From the NCBI RefSeq assembly GCF_020184175.1, contig NC_065531.1, forward strand, positions 72,200,604 to 72,264,603: a stretch of DNA of 64,000 nt, given 5' to 3'. Origin of the DNA: Aphis gossypii (Eukaryota; Arthropoda; Insecta; Hemiptera; Aphididae). A program made the translations under genes and the position numbers. Under the pieces are notes generated by a model that saw only the letters and a program-made list of their open reading frames with translations, searched no databases and was not told the DNA's origin. Shown here in pieces: positions 37,569 through 53,100 of the stretch; position 1 is the stretch's first letter; every line of letters starts with the position of its first letter.

Positions 37569-40500
37569 TGATTGTTTCGGCGCTATTATTATTAGTAGGT
37601 ACCATTATTATTTATGGACACTATTACATATAAGTAAAGGAACCTGGTGTGTGGCGACAACAATGCCGTCGTTCGACAGACAAGAAAACATCTAACGTAA
37701 CGCAATTTCGTGCAGTTTTTCATAATTTAGTTCTAACAATTTGTACCCGTTAACCCTCTTCCACCTATATTCATAATAATACGTATATTTTTTTTATTAT
37801 ATATGCAAGTATACGATAACAATAACAATAATAATTGTCACATCGTTTCCGGATCGATTTGCTAAACACCGGCATTATATTTTCACTTTTAAAGCAACAA
37901 ATTAATAATAATTTGCAAATCAGTTATAATATACGACAGATACGTGACATTAAAATAAACAATTTATTCATAAAATAAATGTTTAATTTTACGCACACGA
38001 TATCAAAGCTGTTAATATATTATTATTATTTATAATAATACATAGGTATAAGATTATTTATTTTCTATGAGTGATTTCAAAAGATCCTTGGGCTCAAGTT
38101 CAAAAATAATTAATTTTCCATAAAAATAAAAACCATGTTTACAATAAATGTTTGTAAAATGAAATACTATAATATTTTGTTTTATAAATTATTCAATATT
38201 TTATCAAGGTTACTAGTCATGGTACTTGTACAAAATTATTTGTATTGGATTAATCTCCCAGCAATATATTAAAAATCAAATTGTTTAATTTGAAAAAGAA
38301 TTTTAATTATTTATTAATCTATCCAACTTAATATTATAAAGTTATCAGATACCATAAGTTATACTAGTTGGTTAAATAAAATAAGAATAAAAAAGGCGTG
38401 CTTAAAAATTAAAATACATACCTAACTAATATACATTATTTGGAACGAATAATTACAATAATTATTACAAAAAAGAAACACGTCCCTAAAATAACAAGCA
38501 TAGGTATATATAATTGTAAAAATTATATGAACAAACAAATTAAATGTAAAAACATTATTAATAAGAACACTTTGGATAATAGATTAAAATTAGAAAGTAT
38601 GGATTTGCAATTTCTAAAAATGTATATTATATGGTAAAAATATGACCTAATTTAATTCATGGTTTATACCTAGGTAGATGCATGATTAATCCATATAAAT
38701 CTTGCATTTACACATTAATTGTAAAATTGATTCAATCACACATTCGTTAACCGAATTAGGTATAAGACAAAATTATTTGTATACAGGCTAGACTTTACAC
38801 CTAACCTACTGTTCGTATGGATTGGTGGCGATTCTAAAAAATATATAAATTTATTATAAGATAATATAGGTACTTAGTTTTTTCCAAGTCGTAGATTCGT
38901 TTTCGGATAATTATTTGAAAGGGACTACCGTAAAATAGTAAATTTTTTTTGGTTAAAAAAATCAATTAGTGAACGAAATGTGGTACATTATAATATAGAG
39001 GTCAACTGCCTTATTAGACGACTAAGATAAGAACCGTGCACTGTGCATTGAAATGGTATTATTAAATGGAACCCGTATATATAATATATGCGCAGTTACC
39101 GTGTGTGTTTGTTATAATATTATATATTTATTACTAAGGTATATTATTTATTTGCACTATAATATGCCGTTGTAGTTCAGTGCAAATCGACACAACGCAA
39201 TGCCTTTTTGTTTTATTTTTCTGTTAAATAATCGAACAACGTTTTATTTTAATTCTTACAGTAACTTTACAATAATATAAAATATATCACTTGAATATTA
39301 AAATCAAATGAAATCAATACATACATACATATAGTATTTATTGCATATAAATAAAATACACGGTATGATAATACCTGAATAATATTATAAGTGAATTATA
39401 ATTTATTATCTAGGTATTTTTCACTTAGAATAAAAACCAATAAATTAATATTATAGATAATTCATCAATATACGTTAATATAATGAATGAGTTCATTTTT
39501 TTAAATTTTAAAATTAAGTATATTATGGAACTAATTTAAATTGTATTACAGCTCTAAATCTATTTTCATGGTGATTATATACACGATTTCTAAATTGATG
39601 GATACATAAAGTAACTTTCGTAGAAAAAACTATGTTTTTTTTACAACATGTTCTTTTTTTTTAATTTAAACGATTATGCATAGATTTTTATATACTATCT
39701 GTGCACATTTTTTGGTTTTATTTTGCACATTTATCTATATGGTTCTAAATTTCAAACTAATTATCTAGCTAAAATCAAAAATATATGATAGATATTAAAT
39801 GGTCATTAGTATAAACAAATTTTGAAGATTGTAATAGATTATTATGTTAAACATGTAAATAATATGATATCAGATGATTGCAATTTATTTTAAAATATCT
39901 AGATTAAAATTTACAATCAAAATTAAGCTAACATGGTTAATATGTTGTTTAAATTATAGAAACTAAAACTATATATCTATGCGTAACAGGTGACAAGGAA
40001 AGAATTTACAAATTTTAATTACCTAAAAGATAAATAAAAAAAAATATTATCAATTAATTATTATATGTATATTATACGAGATTAGTTTCGTAGTTACGCC
40101 AATTATTTCAATACTTTATTAAGTTGTTTTTACTGTAAGCGATATTAATAAAATAAAAAATAACTTAAATTCCTGCTTATTTTCTCATTATATTCAAATT
40201 GTTATCGATTTAAAAATGTATTTCTCAAAAGTTAGAACATTGGACAATTGAATTTTATTGACACTCATATCATAATAATGTACCTAATAAGTTCAAACGC
40301 ACAATATTATTATAGTATTATAGTTATATAACAGTAATCCTCTAATCCAGAGCTGTTAAAACTGTCTGCATACGTTATACGGGTAATTGGGCAAAATACT
40401 GAAACGTGTACAACAAATTAATAACTGCACAGCGTGATGGCTAGTAAAAAGTTAACTAAACTTAAAATTAATGTATTTCAAACTATATTTACTTATTTTA

Positions 40501-41755
40501 TTTTGTTTTTATAAAATATAGTACAACCTGTACTAAACAATAATGTATATGAAATATGAATATAAATGACGAAGAATTGCTTGACGTAAGAATAAGCCAC
40601 TCATTGGTGACAATAAATCTATTATTTTTATTGTATTTTTGGGTTTTAACTGTTTATATAGATCACGATACAAATCAATGTTTAGCTATTTCTAGAAAAT
40701 CTGCTATCGTAATTATGTAATTGGCTAATTTAGATTAAAAAATAAAAATATTTTGAATATAGCAATTAGCATGGACATCCAACTTTTGTTTAAATGTTCG
40801 TTATTTTAACTTATAACGTAGGTCATAATACATACGTGCATATACATAAGCTAATAAAGTATTAAAAATGGACCAAAGGCGTTTTTATCTTAAAATAATA
40901 TTTCAAACCTTTAGTTCATATGTTGTAAGTTTTAATTGTATTTAAATTATTTAATGGAAACTATATGTGCAAAGGTAATGAAAAAGCGGAGAAACGGTTA
41001 GCAGAATACTAAATATCAACCCTAGATTATTTAATTACGCTTTCATATAGAAACTTATCAGTGAAGTGCTTTCCGCGACTAGATATCAAAATATTATAAA
41101 CTTACTTTACATATTATGTGTTATCACAAAATTAATTCACTCATCTCCGTTATTGTCTCAATTATTGTCTTATCACTTCGTAAATTCTCTACTTAATAAT
41201 AACAAACCATTATTTTAATGAATTACACGTTTTCTGTAGACGCATAATATATAATATATTAATAAAAGGGTCACTGAAACTGGTCTTATCGATTTTCGAA
41301 TTTGTCCGCCAGTCTTCTCGGAGGGAAAATTACGCTTGTTTTGATCGAACACACAATGCGAAGATATAGCTACAATTTAAAAACAATAAAGTAATCGTAC
41401 GACCACCGCATTCCAGAACGATGCGATTCATATGAATGTATTATATATTACGCCGCCGGTAAAGTATTCTTAAAGCCGGGTGGCAAAATGAAATAACAGA
41501 TTAAAAAAAATAAATAAAATAATTGAATAATTGACGCGCGCGATGCGGGCAAATGAAGATATTAAAATGATATTTAATGCGTTTGTTTGTGTGTGTAGAA
41601 AATGGAAAAAATAGAATAAATGCAAACGCACAGAACACAATGGAACTGACATTAATTGAGATCGTGGCAATCGCAACGGGTGGCCTTTGACAAAACCACA
41701 AAATGCCGGACCGCATTGTACCGACCTTGCTCCACACTCACGGGGGGCGAATACA

Positions 41756-41788
41756 TAATAATAATGATAATAATAATAATAATAATAT
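41756..41788. repeat. (AAT)n microsatellite with one GAT interruption
   Basis: AAT repeats with an internal ATGATA interruption. Read in reverse it produces a poly-Tyr run in a chance ORF. Confidence 0.85.
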
Positions 41789-44700
41789 ACAAGCGCATAC
41801 ATAATGCGATACGTAATATTTAAAAAAAAAAGCATATTCATACTCGACTTCGCAATAATAATTTCGAATAATATATGGATTGTATTTCTTATCAAAATTC
41901 CAAGTCCTATTAATTTATTGTTATGGTATACGATTTGAAAACAGAAACAAATCACATTCTGTAAATGATTATGAGCAGACCTCAGTTAAAACCGCAATTT
42001 CTGAAATGTTTAAATACATTTAAAAAAATATTTTTTGACGATTTTCCACGGTAGTCTTAAACTCTTAAGCTACTGAGAATAATAAAATACAGCTTTTTTT
42101 ATTGAATATTAAATGAATTGTGTCAACGTAGTTAATATTCATGGTCAAATTACAGTGGCAAGTTTTACTTATATTATTAGAATCATTATTAATAGACTTG
42201 ATTTTTCAATTATTCAAAGGCTGCAGTCTACGCAAAATTGTTTTTTTTTTTTATAGAATTCATGCGAGTTATAAACCTTCACTGCAGTATAAAGATTAGC
42301 CGATTAGATTAAAATGTAAAATGCATAAATTTATAGTTTAAAAAAATCCCTTCAAACGCAGAAAACTACTAGTAAATTATAATGTTCCGGAATGGTTACA
42401 ATAATTAATTCGATTATTTCCCGATCACTTCCCCACGAGAATATATTATCATCAACGACGGCAACATTACATTATTTTTACAGCATGTATCGTGATTATA
42501 TTATTATTATCAAACGATTTGTAATTTTTTATTCACTTAAACCACAACCAAACGATAAAAGTATTAAAAAAGTATAATATTATACTTCTCGAAGTTAGTA
42601 CACCTCTTTATTCCACTGGAATTCCGCGGACCGACGCTGTTCACAACGGTAACGTTTCCCATACGGAACGACAACTGTACAATAATAATAATGTGAATAA
42701 TATTATTAATATAATATAGTAATACAATACTACGTGACTGCGGTTACGACCCGTGGACACGTTTTTAGGTGGGGTGTAAAAAACAGTGAACAAGTTTTTA
42801 CCGCGTAAATAGGATAAAAAAATGAAAAAACCATAAACCACGATGACTGCAAAAACAGGAATAACATTTTTTAAGTTCTTATCGACAATATAATAATATT
42901 GGCGTATTACTCTTATCACTTAACGTAATGCATTTTTTTCCAAGCACCAGACGCAACAATAATATTGTATGCATATTCCAAGAAATCAAACTGTATCGCA
43001 CGCTGCTACAGTCGCGTTTTGAACATCTTGTATTAGTACGTATGTTTATTCAAAGTATAATGCGACTATGTGCAGTGTGCTTTTATTCATCATCGCAATC
43101 GGTTCCCATCAGATGTGTAAAATAACAAACCATAATATCACATAATAAAATAACTATAAGACGTTTACTTATCTGCAGACAACCATTTTTGCAATAGCAA
43201 TGTGCTCAACATCTATCATCAGCCAATGTCCAATACGCATTTTATAAACCGTGATGTCAATATTTTTAATAGAATAATAGGTATATAATGTGTATAACAA
43301 CAATAATATTATAACTGTAAAATCGTAGTACATACGTATATAATCGAGTATAGTTTGGTAATATTTTCGTCTGATTGTCGTCGCCCATAAACTATCCGCA
43401 CTTGTTGCATTTTTTTCTAAGGCGCATTTATAACGTAACGCAACTTGTGTTTTTGAACCTCGACTGTTCTATAGTTACTATTTATTTTATGAATTTTCAG
43501 CTATGATACTGTTTTATATGATTTATAAAAAATTAAAATACAAATTATTATTAACACGAACCCTATAAGTCTATAAATAACCATTAGAAGCCTAGAAAAG
43601 CCATTTACACGCCATTTTGGTAATATATGCACTTTCCTCTATTCGAAACCGGATATAAAGTATAATTGATAAGGTTCAACGCAAGCTTTCAAATGTATAT
43701 AGTAACTGACATAATATCATATACACACCAATATTGAATAAAAATAAAACGACCGTCCGTGAACTACCGGGTTTGAGACAAGGTCGCTGTAAATGGAAAA
43801 GTATGAGTTTACAGCATATTGCAAACAAATATACAAGATTATTCGACAATTATGCTCTGCAACCCCTATTTTTTCTTCAATATTAAAAAATATATTCAAA
43901 ATCTGATTTTTGAAATTTTGCGATTTGTAATAAATTATAAGTGTGTACTTTAAAGATTTATGTTTGCAAGTTTAGGGTTTATTTTTAAGATAATCCCTTA
44001 AATCAAACTATATTAAATGCTTATGATAAATCAAAGATTTCTGTAGTGGTGAATTTTTGTTTTAGAATCCGCTTACTATAATTTAGGACAGGATAGTGAG
44101 TAACAAGTCTATCGTTACTCCTTCTGTAATTATATATAGGTATATTTTTAATTATTATAACAACTTTTTTTTGTCGATCAAAAGTTCATAAGAATTTGCC
44201 ACCCCCTGATTTAGGGGTTGTAGTTTATAAGTTGTTAAGTGAAAGGGTTCAAATTGATAATATGGTTTAATAAAGAATGGTTTTATTTATTCCGAAGAAC
44301 ATAATTCTTTCTGGAAGTTTTGATAGAGTTGGAAGAAGATTGATTGTTCTATAATATTTAGGTGAGCTTTGAATAAATAAATTACTTGGTATAGTAAAAA
44401 TAGAGGTAAGCATGATTGGTGAATCTCCCTGTAAAAATATATTTAGGTATACATATTATACACTTTTTGTATATTGTGACTGAAGTTTAAATCAGAAAAC
44501 AGATAAACGAACTCCAAATAAAATAAATATAATAGTTCTTGTGTTGTTAATAGCATTATCTATTCATACAGTATACAGAGAATATAATTAGTAATTATAT
44601 CAATTTGAAATTAACTCACATTAATCTGCAAATTAACTTTATTTTAAACTAATCAGAGCTAAACAAAAGTATTTGTATTTAATGCATATACGTTTCCGCA

Positions 44701-44793
44701 ACATGACCATTAAATTTTAACATTTTTAACACGTATATTATACTTAAAATAATATATATATATATATACATATGCCTTGTATTCATATTATAT

Positions 44794-44839
44794 GAGTATA
44801 CTATAGTATACTATACTATACTATAGTAGTATACTACTC
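44794..44839. repeat. AT-rich palindromic cluster (GAGTATACTATAG)
   Basis: AGTATACTATAGTATACTAT continues into CTATAGTAGTATACTACTC, so the two halves are close to inverted copies built on TATACTATA units. The sequence could extrude a cruciform or hairpin. No element boundary is evident. Confidence 0.6.
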
Positions 44840-45934
44840 AAGTAGTACGTCGTTGTTGTTATGCTCGGGAACAAAATACGAAATTATGCATAGTTAAATT
44901 TTAAATCTTATACATCAAATTCGACATCTATACATTACGTGCAGAAGGAATTGAACGTAGTTCGATTATAAACAGACGATGATGCGTATATTGTGTATAA
45001 AAAAGCTTTATACTTAACGCGATTCGTAGTATCTATATGTGTGTGTGTGTTCATGTGTGTATTATACACAGTATACCACGCATTATAGAATTATACAATG
45101 CAATATTCATGAAGACGTACATAACAACAGCAGTAATGGCGTCTTTATTATAACGACGTAATAATATTATTTCTCGTTAAAAGCTTTGAGGAATTTATAA
45201 ATAATTGGCAAATCCCAATGATTTAAAACAACGACTACGACATTGCAAAAAACAAAAATGAAAATAACTAACCAGACGCGCCCCAGATGCGCATTTTTAC
45301 ATTGAAATATACCAAATGCCATCATAAATAACAAGTTGTAGTCGGAGCATAAATTGCGCATTTTTAATTATTCGTTGATCAATCGCCTTCGGTGTACAGT
45401 ATTTTGGCTGTAGATAATAAAAACATTTATTTTCAAATTTTCCATTTTTATCGTTATCCACTTACCAACAGTATTTTACGCCGTATAAAATTTATAACAA
45501 TGCGCACCAACAACGGAATTCGATGTTATGTACTCAACATAAACAAAACACATCACAAAAAGAATTTTAAATGTACAAACAAAATCACAACAATCATTAT
45601 ATGTTATAAGAGAATTAAACGTCGCGTAAAAAAAGCTAATTAAAAGAATAGCGTTCATGATACATTAGTTGACTAACAGTAAATCACAATTGACGCAAAC
45701 ACGGGTCCCTAAAAGTTTTTATCATACTTTGAAAAAAATATTTTTTTAACATTATTTAAAATAGATATATTCGAATGTTTTGGGACTTGATAATATTGTA
45801 ATTTACACGATGGCATTTTATAAAATCTATAGTAGGTACCTACATTTAACCAAATATAATTTTTGACGTGCAGCGATGATCAAGATACGCAGTCGAAAGA
45901 GTATTGATTAAAAGAAAACTCAGATATTTAGAAG

Positions 45935-46005
45935 TATTTGTTTTATTGAGATAATAACTGCTTTTGAAAAGTATTCAAAATGTTATTCAAACTTTAGAAT
46001 ACTAC
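45935..46005. repeat. AAGTATTC-type degenerate repeat
   Basis: GAAGTATTTG, AAAAGTATTCAAA, TTATTCAAAC and TTTAGAATACTACCC follow in series and resemble the tract at 3915-4020. Probably a decayed mobile-element remnant. Confidence 0.35.
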
Positions 46006-47087
46006 CCAGGTACCTATTATCATTTTCATACGGTTGTTTGATCTCGTTCGTAACGCACATTTTAACAAAAACGAACGTGTTTCTCTGTATAATATTACGA
46101 TACGATTGTTATTTACTGCGACGATCACCATTATATGGGAGGTATAAATGTATAATATTATTATATATTTTCGTGTGACCCGATGACGCAACACACGACC
46201 ATTATTGTAATAATGATAATGATAATAATAAGTAATAATAATATACATTCTGGAAGAGTAGGTATATAGGTACAAAATACCACTGTCGACCGATGCACCG
46301 GCGGCAGGGCAGCAGCGCAGATTCGAACGATTTATATTTCGGTCGTGTACCTAAATACTCGTAGTATATACTGTACATATTCGCGCGCGCGATTTTCTGT
46401 CATGCCGCGCGAGAATTCGTGCGATCGTGTTAAAGAACTCACCATCGTATATAACACGCGCACATACATTATTATAATATTATTATATTTATTCATGTAA
46501 TATAACAATAATAATAATAATTATTATTATTATCATTCTTCGAAGTCGTGACTGCATTGTCATCGGCACGACAATTAAATTAGTCCGGTCCGTTAATTTT
46601 TAACACGGTCGCAGTCGGGCCGCATCGCTCCGCAATCCCCCAATAACAATTATTATTACAATCGTATAATAATCCATACAAATATTATTCGGACGCTACG
46701 AAAAATAATAAGAACTGCGCAAACGTCGTGCGTTTATGTACAGCGTACACGGTCGGGATTTTTTCCTGTCGTTCTCATATTTTTCGCGCGTCCGTTCCAT
46801 GTTATTACTACGTCGTCCTTTTTTTCTCCTCGCGCCCAACGGACGAATAATATTAATATCATTATACCATAACCATATTATAACATGTGTATTATACACG
46901 TCGTGAAATATGCGCAGTGGGCACTTTTGCGTTTTGTTTTTCACGTCCCAAACGCCCGAGAGTTCGTTGCTCTTCGCTCAAACCACTGCAACACCACGCC
47001 GACGCCGGCGCTGGCAGCAGCAGCGTTATAAACACAAATAAGTTTCAGATATGACACTTCGACCACGATCAACGATGCGTTAAGTAT

Positions 47088-47112
47088 ACACACACACATA
47101 CACACACACACG
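47088..47112. repeat. (AC)n microsatellite
   Basis: Two ACACAC runs separated by a single ATA interruption. Confidence 0.9.
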
Positions 47113-50100
47113 AATATATAAAATATACGTATACGTACTAATCTAGAGAGAGATTGGAACCGTACAAAAGATATTATACGTCGGCAACGTCGTCGGCCGG
47201 AAGAATGATGTTCTTTGCTCGCGACAATAATATTAAATTTTATTATAACATTATAAGACACACATTAAATAACCGCTGCGGTCGTCGACAAAATCATTAT
47301 TACAATAAGATCGCATATCTATATACACAACGCAACGCCTATAGGTAACTACTTAGGAGGTCTTCGCGCTTCATAGTGCGGTTGTTGTTTATAACACGTT
47401 ACTTAAACAAGTCGAATATAATATCCCGACTAGAACACGACGTTATGAAGTGTGAAGGTATATATATTTTTAACCTATAAAGTATATACGTACTATATTA
47501 TACGGTTTACCCGCGAAATATCTTCCGTGGCCACGGTGTCAGAGACGCGACAATGTCTATAATATTATAAGCATACGTGTATGATCGTGTTCACACGCAA
47601 CTGGAGTGTACAACAACCCGTCCGTCGATGAACGATTGTTCTCGTCGATCGTTGCACGGTTTAAACTGTTTGCCTTCATCATATATATATATATTTATAT
47701 AATATATATAACAACCACGTATCGACGCGTATAACATGACAATATGTATGGGTAAACGCACGGACGTCGGTTACGAAATATCGTGCGGAAACCCGTCGAA
47801 ATGTCCGAGACACCAAACGCGTATTCATAGATATTTTGAGAAAAAACTTAGCGATCGTTGCATATACGTGTTAACACAGACAATTTCACAAATATGCGAA
47901 TAATGAAATGAAAGCAAATTTTGTTCGGACAAAGTTATATCATTATAACCATTTTAAATTATTTTTTTTTTTATATTTTACTTTCCACCGTTGTAATATG
48001 TTTGTAATTGGCCATACAGTGGCTTCGTTTTTTTTCATTTTAGTTTTTTTTTATATACCTATACTTTTACAACACAGGTCGTTGCGCTAGGAAATTAACC
48101 AGATGTCAGGTGGTTTTTTTTTTTTTTTTGGTAGCTATAAAATTATTTTTGCAACTCTCAAAACGTAAAAAAGTCAAAGTTAGAGTACATCGACCTACTC
48201 ATTTAGCTACCGCACAAAAGTGTATATAATTGAACTATTAATCCATCCATAAGCAGGTACCAGCTGCACATTATAAGTCATAAAACATATACGAGATAAA
48301 AATAGATTATATAGTTTAGATTTTAGATTTTACTACCTTCTTAAACATTTATATTAATATACTTAATATTTCACACAGTAATAAACTATCATATATCGTG
48401 CTATAAGTATATAATTATTTTCGAATAACTTGTCACATAAATTGCACACAGTTTATTGCGTTAAATAAGTAGGAAATCGCTGTCGGGCGTATTTTCTACG
48501 CAATATTGAAACCATTCAAGACGTAAATCAATCAAACAGTTTTTTTTTAATTATGAAATATGTGTCCACCAGTAGACTTTATTGATCAATTTTTTTCATT
48601 CCTCACATACTTGCGATTGTGTGGGTGTATTCAATACTTACAAGTTGCAATTCTATCTGAGACAAATTAATGCAAGCTTGTGTTATATACTACAATTAAG
48701 TCACAACTTGATCATTGAAATTGGATGCTAAATATACATCTAGGTCTATTGTACATCATTAAACGTAACAAATGTGGATTTTTTTTGTAGAATTCTAATA
48801 CATGACTGAAGTAAGTGGAAGACGATTATAATTTTTTTTTTATTCATTTTAACGAAAAAGAGATAAATTATTAGTGAACAAAATTCGTTCACAAATGCAT
48901 GTATAATGAAAACAGGGGTATGGACGGTTTCCAGAATATTGTCATTGTACGTGGCCAAGTTCCAAATATTATACTACAACACCATCGTTATAAGTGTGTA
49001 TAATATGTATAAGGACCTATACATTATAATATATTATACACGTCCGGGAGAAAAAAATTAATAGAACACGAACATATAAGTTAGTTACTTAAGCATACAT
49101 TTATCCACGAGGGCTAATAATGATTTTGTCAAAAGCTGACGAATCTGCGACGTCTAATTCTCACCATTTCATAGGACTTCAGTACAATAATACATAATAA
49201 TATACTGTTGGTGGTTAAGAAATACAATGAAATATCGTATACTGGAACAATAATAAATAACATTGGGTAATCGTTTTACCATTGTATTTTACACAGCAGC
49301 TATTACAGTCAGTCAACTAATACGTTTTTAATGTTACTCAAAAGTGTTTTGCTCGCGATAAGTCCTACACTAATTATAAGGCTATATTTTTTTTACTGAG
49401 AAAATTTACTTGCCTATTTGCATCAGTTAGATTCTACCACTCTCATGTATTTGTATATGATATATTGCGGCTGCAATTTTACAATTAAAAACTATTAAAT
49501 ATTAAAATTTATGTCAAAATATAATTTGGTACCTAAGAGTTGCAGCGTATAGTGCAACACGACGAACATATTCTAACGAAACCACACTGTATACATTTAT
49601 ATTATAAGTATGTTAATAAATTATAAAAGACAATAACCTTCGCGATTGCATCCAATTGCTTACAACTATGAGAAAATGACGGTAACACAAAAAGTATTTA
49701 CGGTCACAGATATTCGCGAATTCGTTTTATCATATTTTCATCACGGTAGAATTAAAATAGATAAAACCTTTGGGTCTGAAGTTGAGCAGATATACATGAA
49801 CGATTACCTATACTACAAACATCAATCTACCTAAAACATGACAATATAAAAAGGTGAATAACGGATAGTATACGAATGATATCGTATGCGTGTAGAAAAA
49901 TATAAAATTTTGTTCCAGCAGGGTCAATCTATTTAAGTCTATTTATTTCGTATTCTATAATATATATTGAACAAAAACTATATTAAATATTTCAAATACT
50001 TCAATATACCCACAAGATATGCCGACAAAAGAATATTGATAAAATATCAAACTCAAATACATAGAAAACGTATTGGAAATAGGCAGTAAGATGTCGATCG

Positions 50101-53100
50101 TTACATTTATTTACTTATAACATATATTTGATATAGATAGCGATACCAATTTATAAATAGACAATAATATGACACCGCTAAAGAATACGTATTGAAAACA
50201 TCAAGTAAGGAGGATATCATATTGCATGCGTGTATGGGTGTGTATGTGTGTGTAGAAAGTGTGCCACCGTCGCCCGCGATGTTACGAAACTCAAACGGAC
50301 GGGCACAGTGGCGTGGCGTCGGGGAGGCTGGTCGGCTGAGAAGAGGTCCGTCCGAAAAATACGACCGGAAGATGTATAATAATATTGTATAGACACCGCC
50401 GGTGATCATTAAAATGTTTCAGAACCTATTCCAATACGGATGTGTATAGAAGCGACGAGTTTTTGCGGCATGAGATAGATAGGCGATGAAAGTTGTCCGC
50501 AGTGCGGGGTGAAATTAATTCAAATAATCCAAAGATATGAATCATTTAGAATTATTTTTCTAAATATTTCGAATAAATTTAGCCCCACTTACCCTTAACA
50601 AATAAAAAAAAAATACGTCAACAAAACAAACATAATTGGACGCAGACATGCAAAATATAATATTATTAATCAAACGTGAATCAATGAATGCTACGTTTAT
50701 TTAAAGCATAAGGCTAAGGAAACGCGGGACGCAAAACTTAAACACCATACATAAATTATATACTACTTCGGCGACTATACTATACACTATACAGGATGGT
50801 CAGGGTGTTTCTAAGGTGGGTACGATTTGTTTTCCCTCCACACTTAGGTTTTCATTTTATGAATATAGCTGTAGCAGACGGTGTTATATAAATGTTAGTC
50901 CAAAAACACAGTTTTTAAGTATAAATAATTCGTGTTTTTCGTATCTGGTTCTTTCTAGATTTTTAACGTAGTCGAATAGTGCGACCCGTGTGGTCTTTTC
51001 GACATGGGTCAGCAAAATTTCAAAATTGAAACGGAACAGACGAACGCGATGAGTCGAGCGATCGACGTATTATATTATACCGGCAGTGTTGCCCTTGATC
51101 CACTTTCGCGGCGGCGGTCCGGTTTGTGTCTACGCGCGTAAAATGACCGCCATTTCGGATGTTGATATAATTACGAATGGACATTGGATAGTTGCAGCCA
51201 CTAGCCACCGTCGGTATAAAGATGGGCTGGGTTCATATAATTGATAAGGTATTATCTAAGGTAGGTTGCATCTCCCACGCAAAAATATATCCAGATATCT
51301 AGCCAAAGTGATAATAGCTAGGTCATTCAAATTGCCTCCGGATATAATATACCCGTCACTTTTCATCAGTGGTTCTAAATGTTCGATAATAATTTATTAC
51401 ATTTTACTTTTACTAATCTTCAAAAATTTTCGGTTTTAGGTAAAATACATTATTACCCAAAGTATTTAATTATTACTAATGAACCTATGACATGTACCTA
51501 TGTTTCATTTTTATATACAATAAACTATTTAATTTTTTAAAACATTTTGTTATAAAATTTATTTTGCGTTGTTTTTAGATATTTCAGGTAATTCAGTAAA
51601 TTTCTACGTTTTTGTTATTTTATTTTTTTTTTTAATGTACCTATTAATATTCGATTATTCAATAACTGCAGGTGTTATAGAATAAGTCTTAATATCTTTA
51701 TCGTTGTCTATCTGCTGCAATGTTGATTATTTTATGGAGAAGATAATGAAGATTATATTATAATTACAATGTTTTTATGCTATAATAAAAACACGCATAT
51801 AAGATTATTTCCACTATATTATTATCGATCATTTTATTAACAATTGTTCTAGTTACTAATATATAAACCCATTACATAAAAAGCAAAGGGATTAACTGAT
51901 AATTCAGTAAATTTTTAGTCCTATACATTGATCTGCGGAAATTAATAGATATTCAGCAGTCGTTAAAATAGCTCAAAATCATATACATCGATGAGTTTAC
52001 GATATAAATGCGATATACTTTAAATTTTTTACCGAAGTTAAAAGGTGCAAAAAAAATTAGTTGAAAAAAAATTCAAATAGTGAAGATATTTATATATATT
52101 ATACCAGCCAGAAGTCAATAAATAGGTTGAAGTTACATTATAGTATACAGACAAGTATACCTAGACACGTTACTATAGTATCTATATTATACCATTGGTA
52201 ATCGTAAATGATTTATCTACGATGACACTCGCGTTAAAACTAACACCGGTTGCGGAAAATAATATATTATACTTTATTTATTAAACATCAATATCTATTA
52301 AAGCTTACAAAACGTATAAGTTTTTAAAAAAAATTTGTATTAAATTATGTTAATAATTAACGGATAAACAGTGATTTATGTTCAGCGTGACTGGCACACT
52401 TGTACGAATAGTAAAAATTGTTTAGCACCGTCCTTCACCTTTCTACTTGCAATGTATTCGACTTACAGTATTTTAAAACTAATTTTAACATTAAAAATTA
52501 TTTCAATTTAAACTCTCCACAAAATTAAATAGGTTGTCACTTCTCATCAAATATAATATATTATACATTATGATAATATAACTGTTATGTAATGATTTAA
52601 ATAAAACGATTTTAATAATATTTAATAATAATATTCAATTTTTTATTGTTTCAGATAATAATCTGTATCAGAGATATTGAGTATTGGCCATTAAAATACT
52701 TAAGAAGACTTATGGAAGCTATTTTAATAAATAAGTAAAAAAACTCTTTATTGACTATTGACTTTAAATTTCTATATTAGATTGCGTATAAACAATGCGT
52801 TGAACAGTGATGCGTCTATAATATAATTAGTATCTTTTAATGGATTCCACTAATAATTTCCAATTATTTTTATAAATCTACAGTTAAATTTTAAATTATC
52901 ATAAACGAATGTTGAATACAGAGTTAGGGGTTTTTATTATAATAGGTGTTAGGAACCTATACTTACTGACTTAATGTAATTATAATATGTCTGTGAATTT
53001 TATTTTGTGTGCATATAGACTTTGTGCTTTTACAGTCAATAGTGTTATCCAAATTTGAAATGCTACAAAACACATGGCATGTACTAATGTCTCTATCAAT

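Noticed and set aside
41470..41955. Minus-strand frame of 161 codons
   Set aside because: It runs through an AAT microsatellite (poly-Tyr) and unrelated sequence, with no coherent domain.
46941..47261. Minus-strand frame of 106 codons
   Set aside because: It includes an AC microsatellite read as a Val/Cys run, and no family motif is present.
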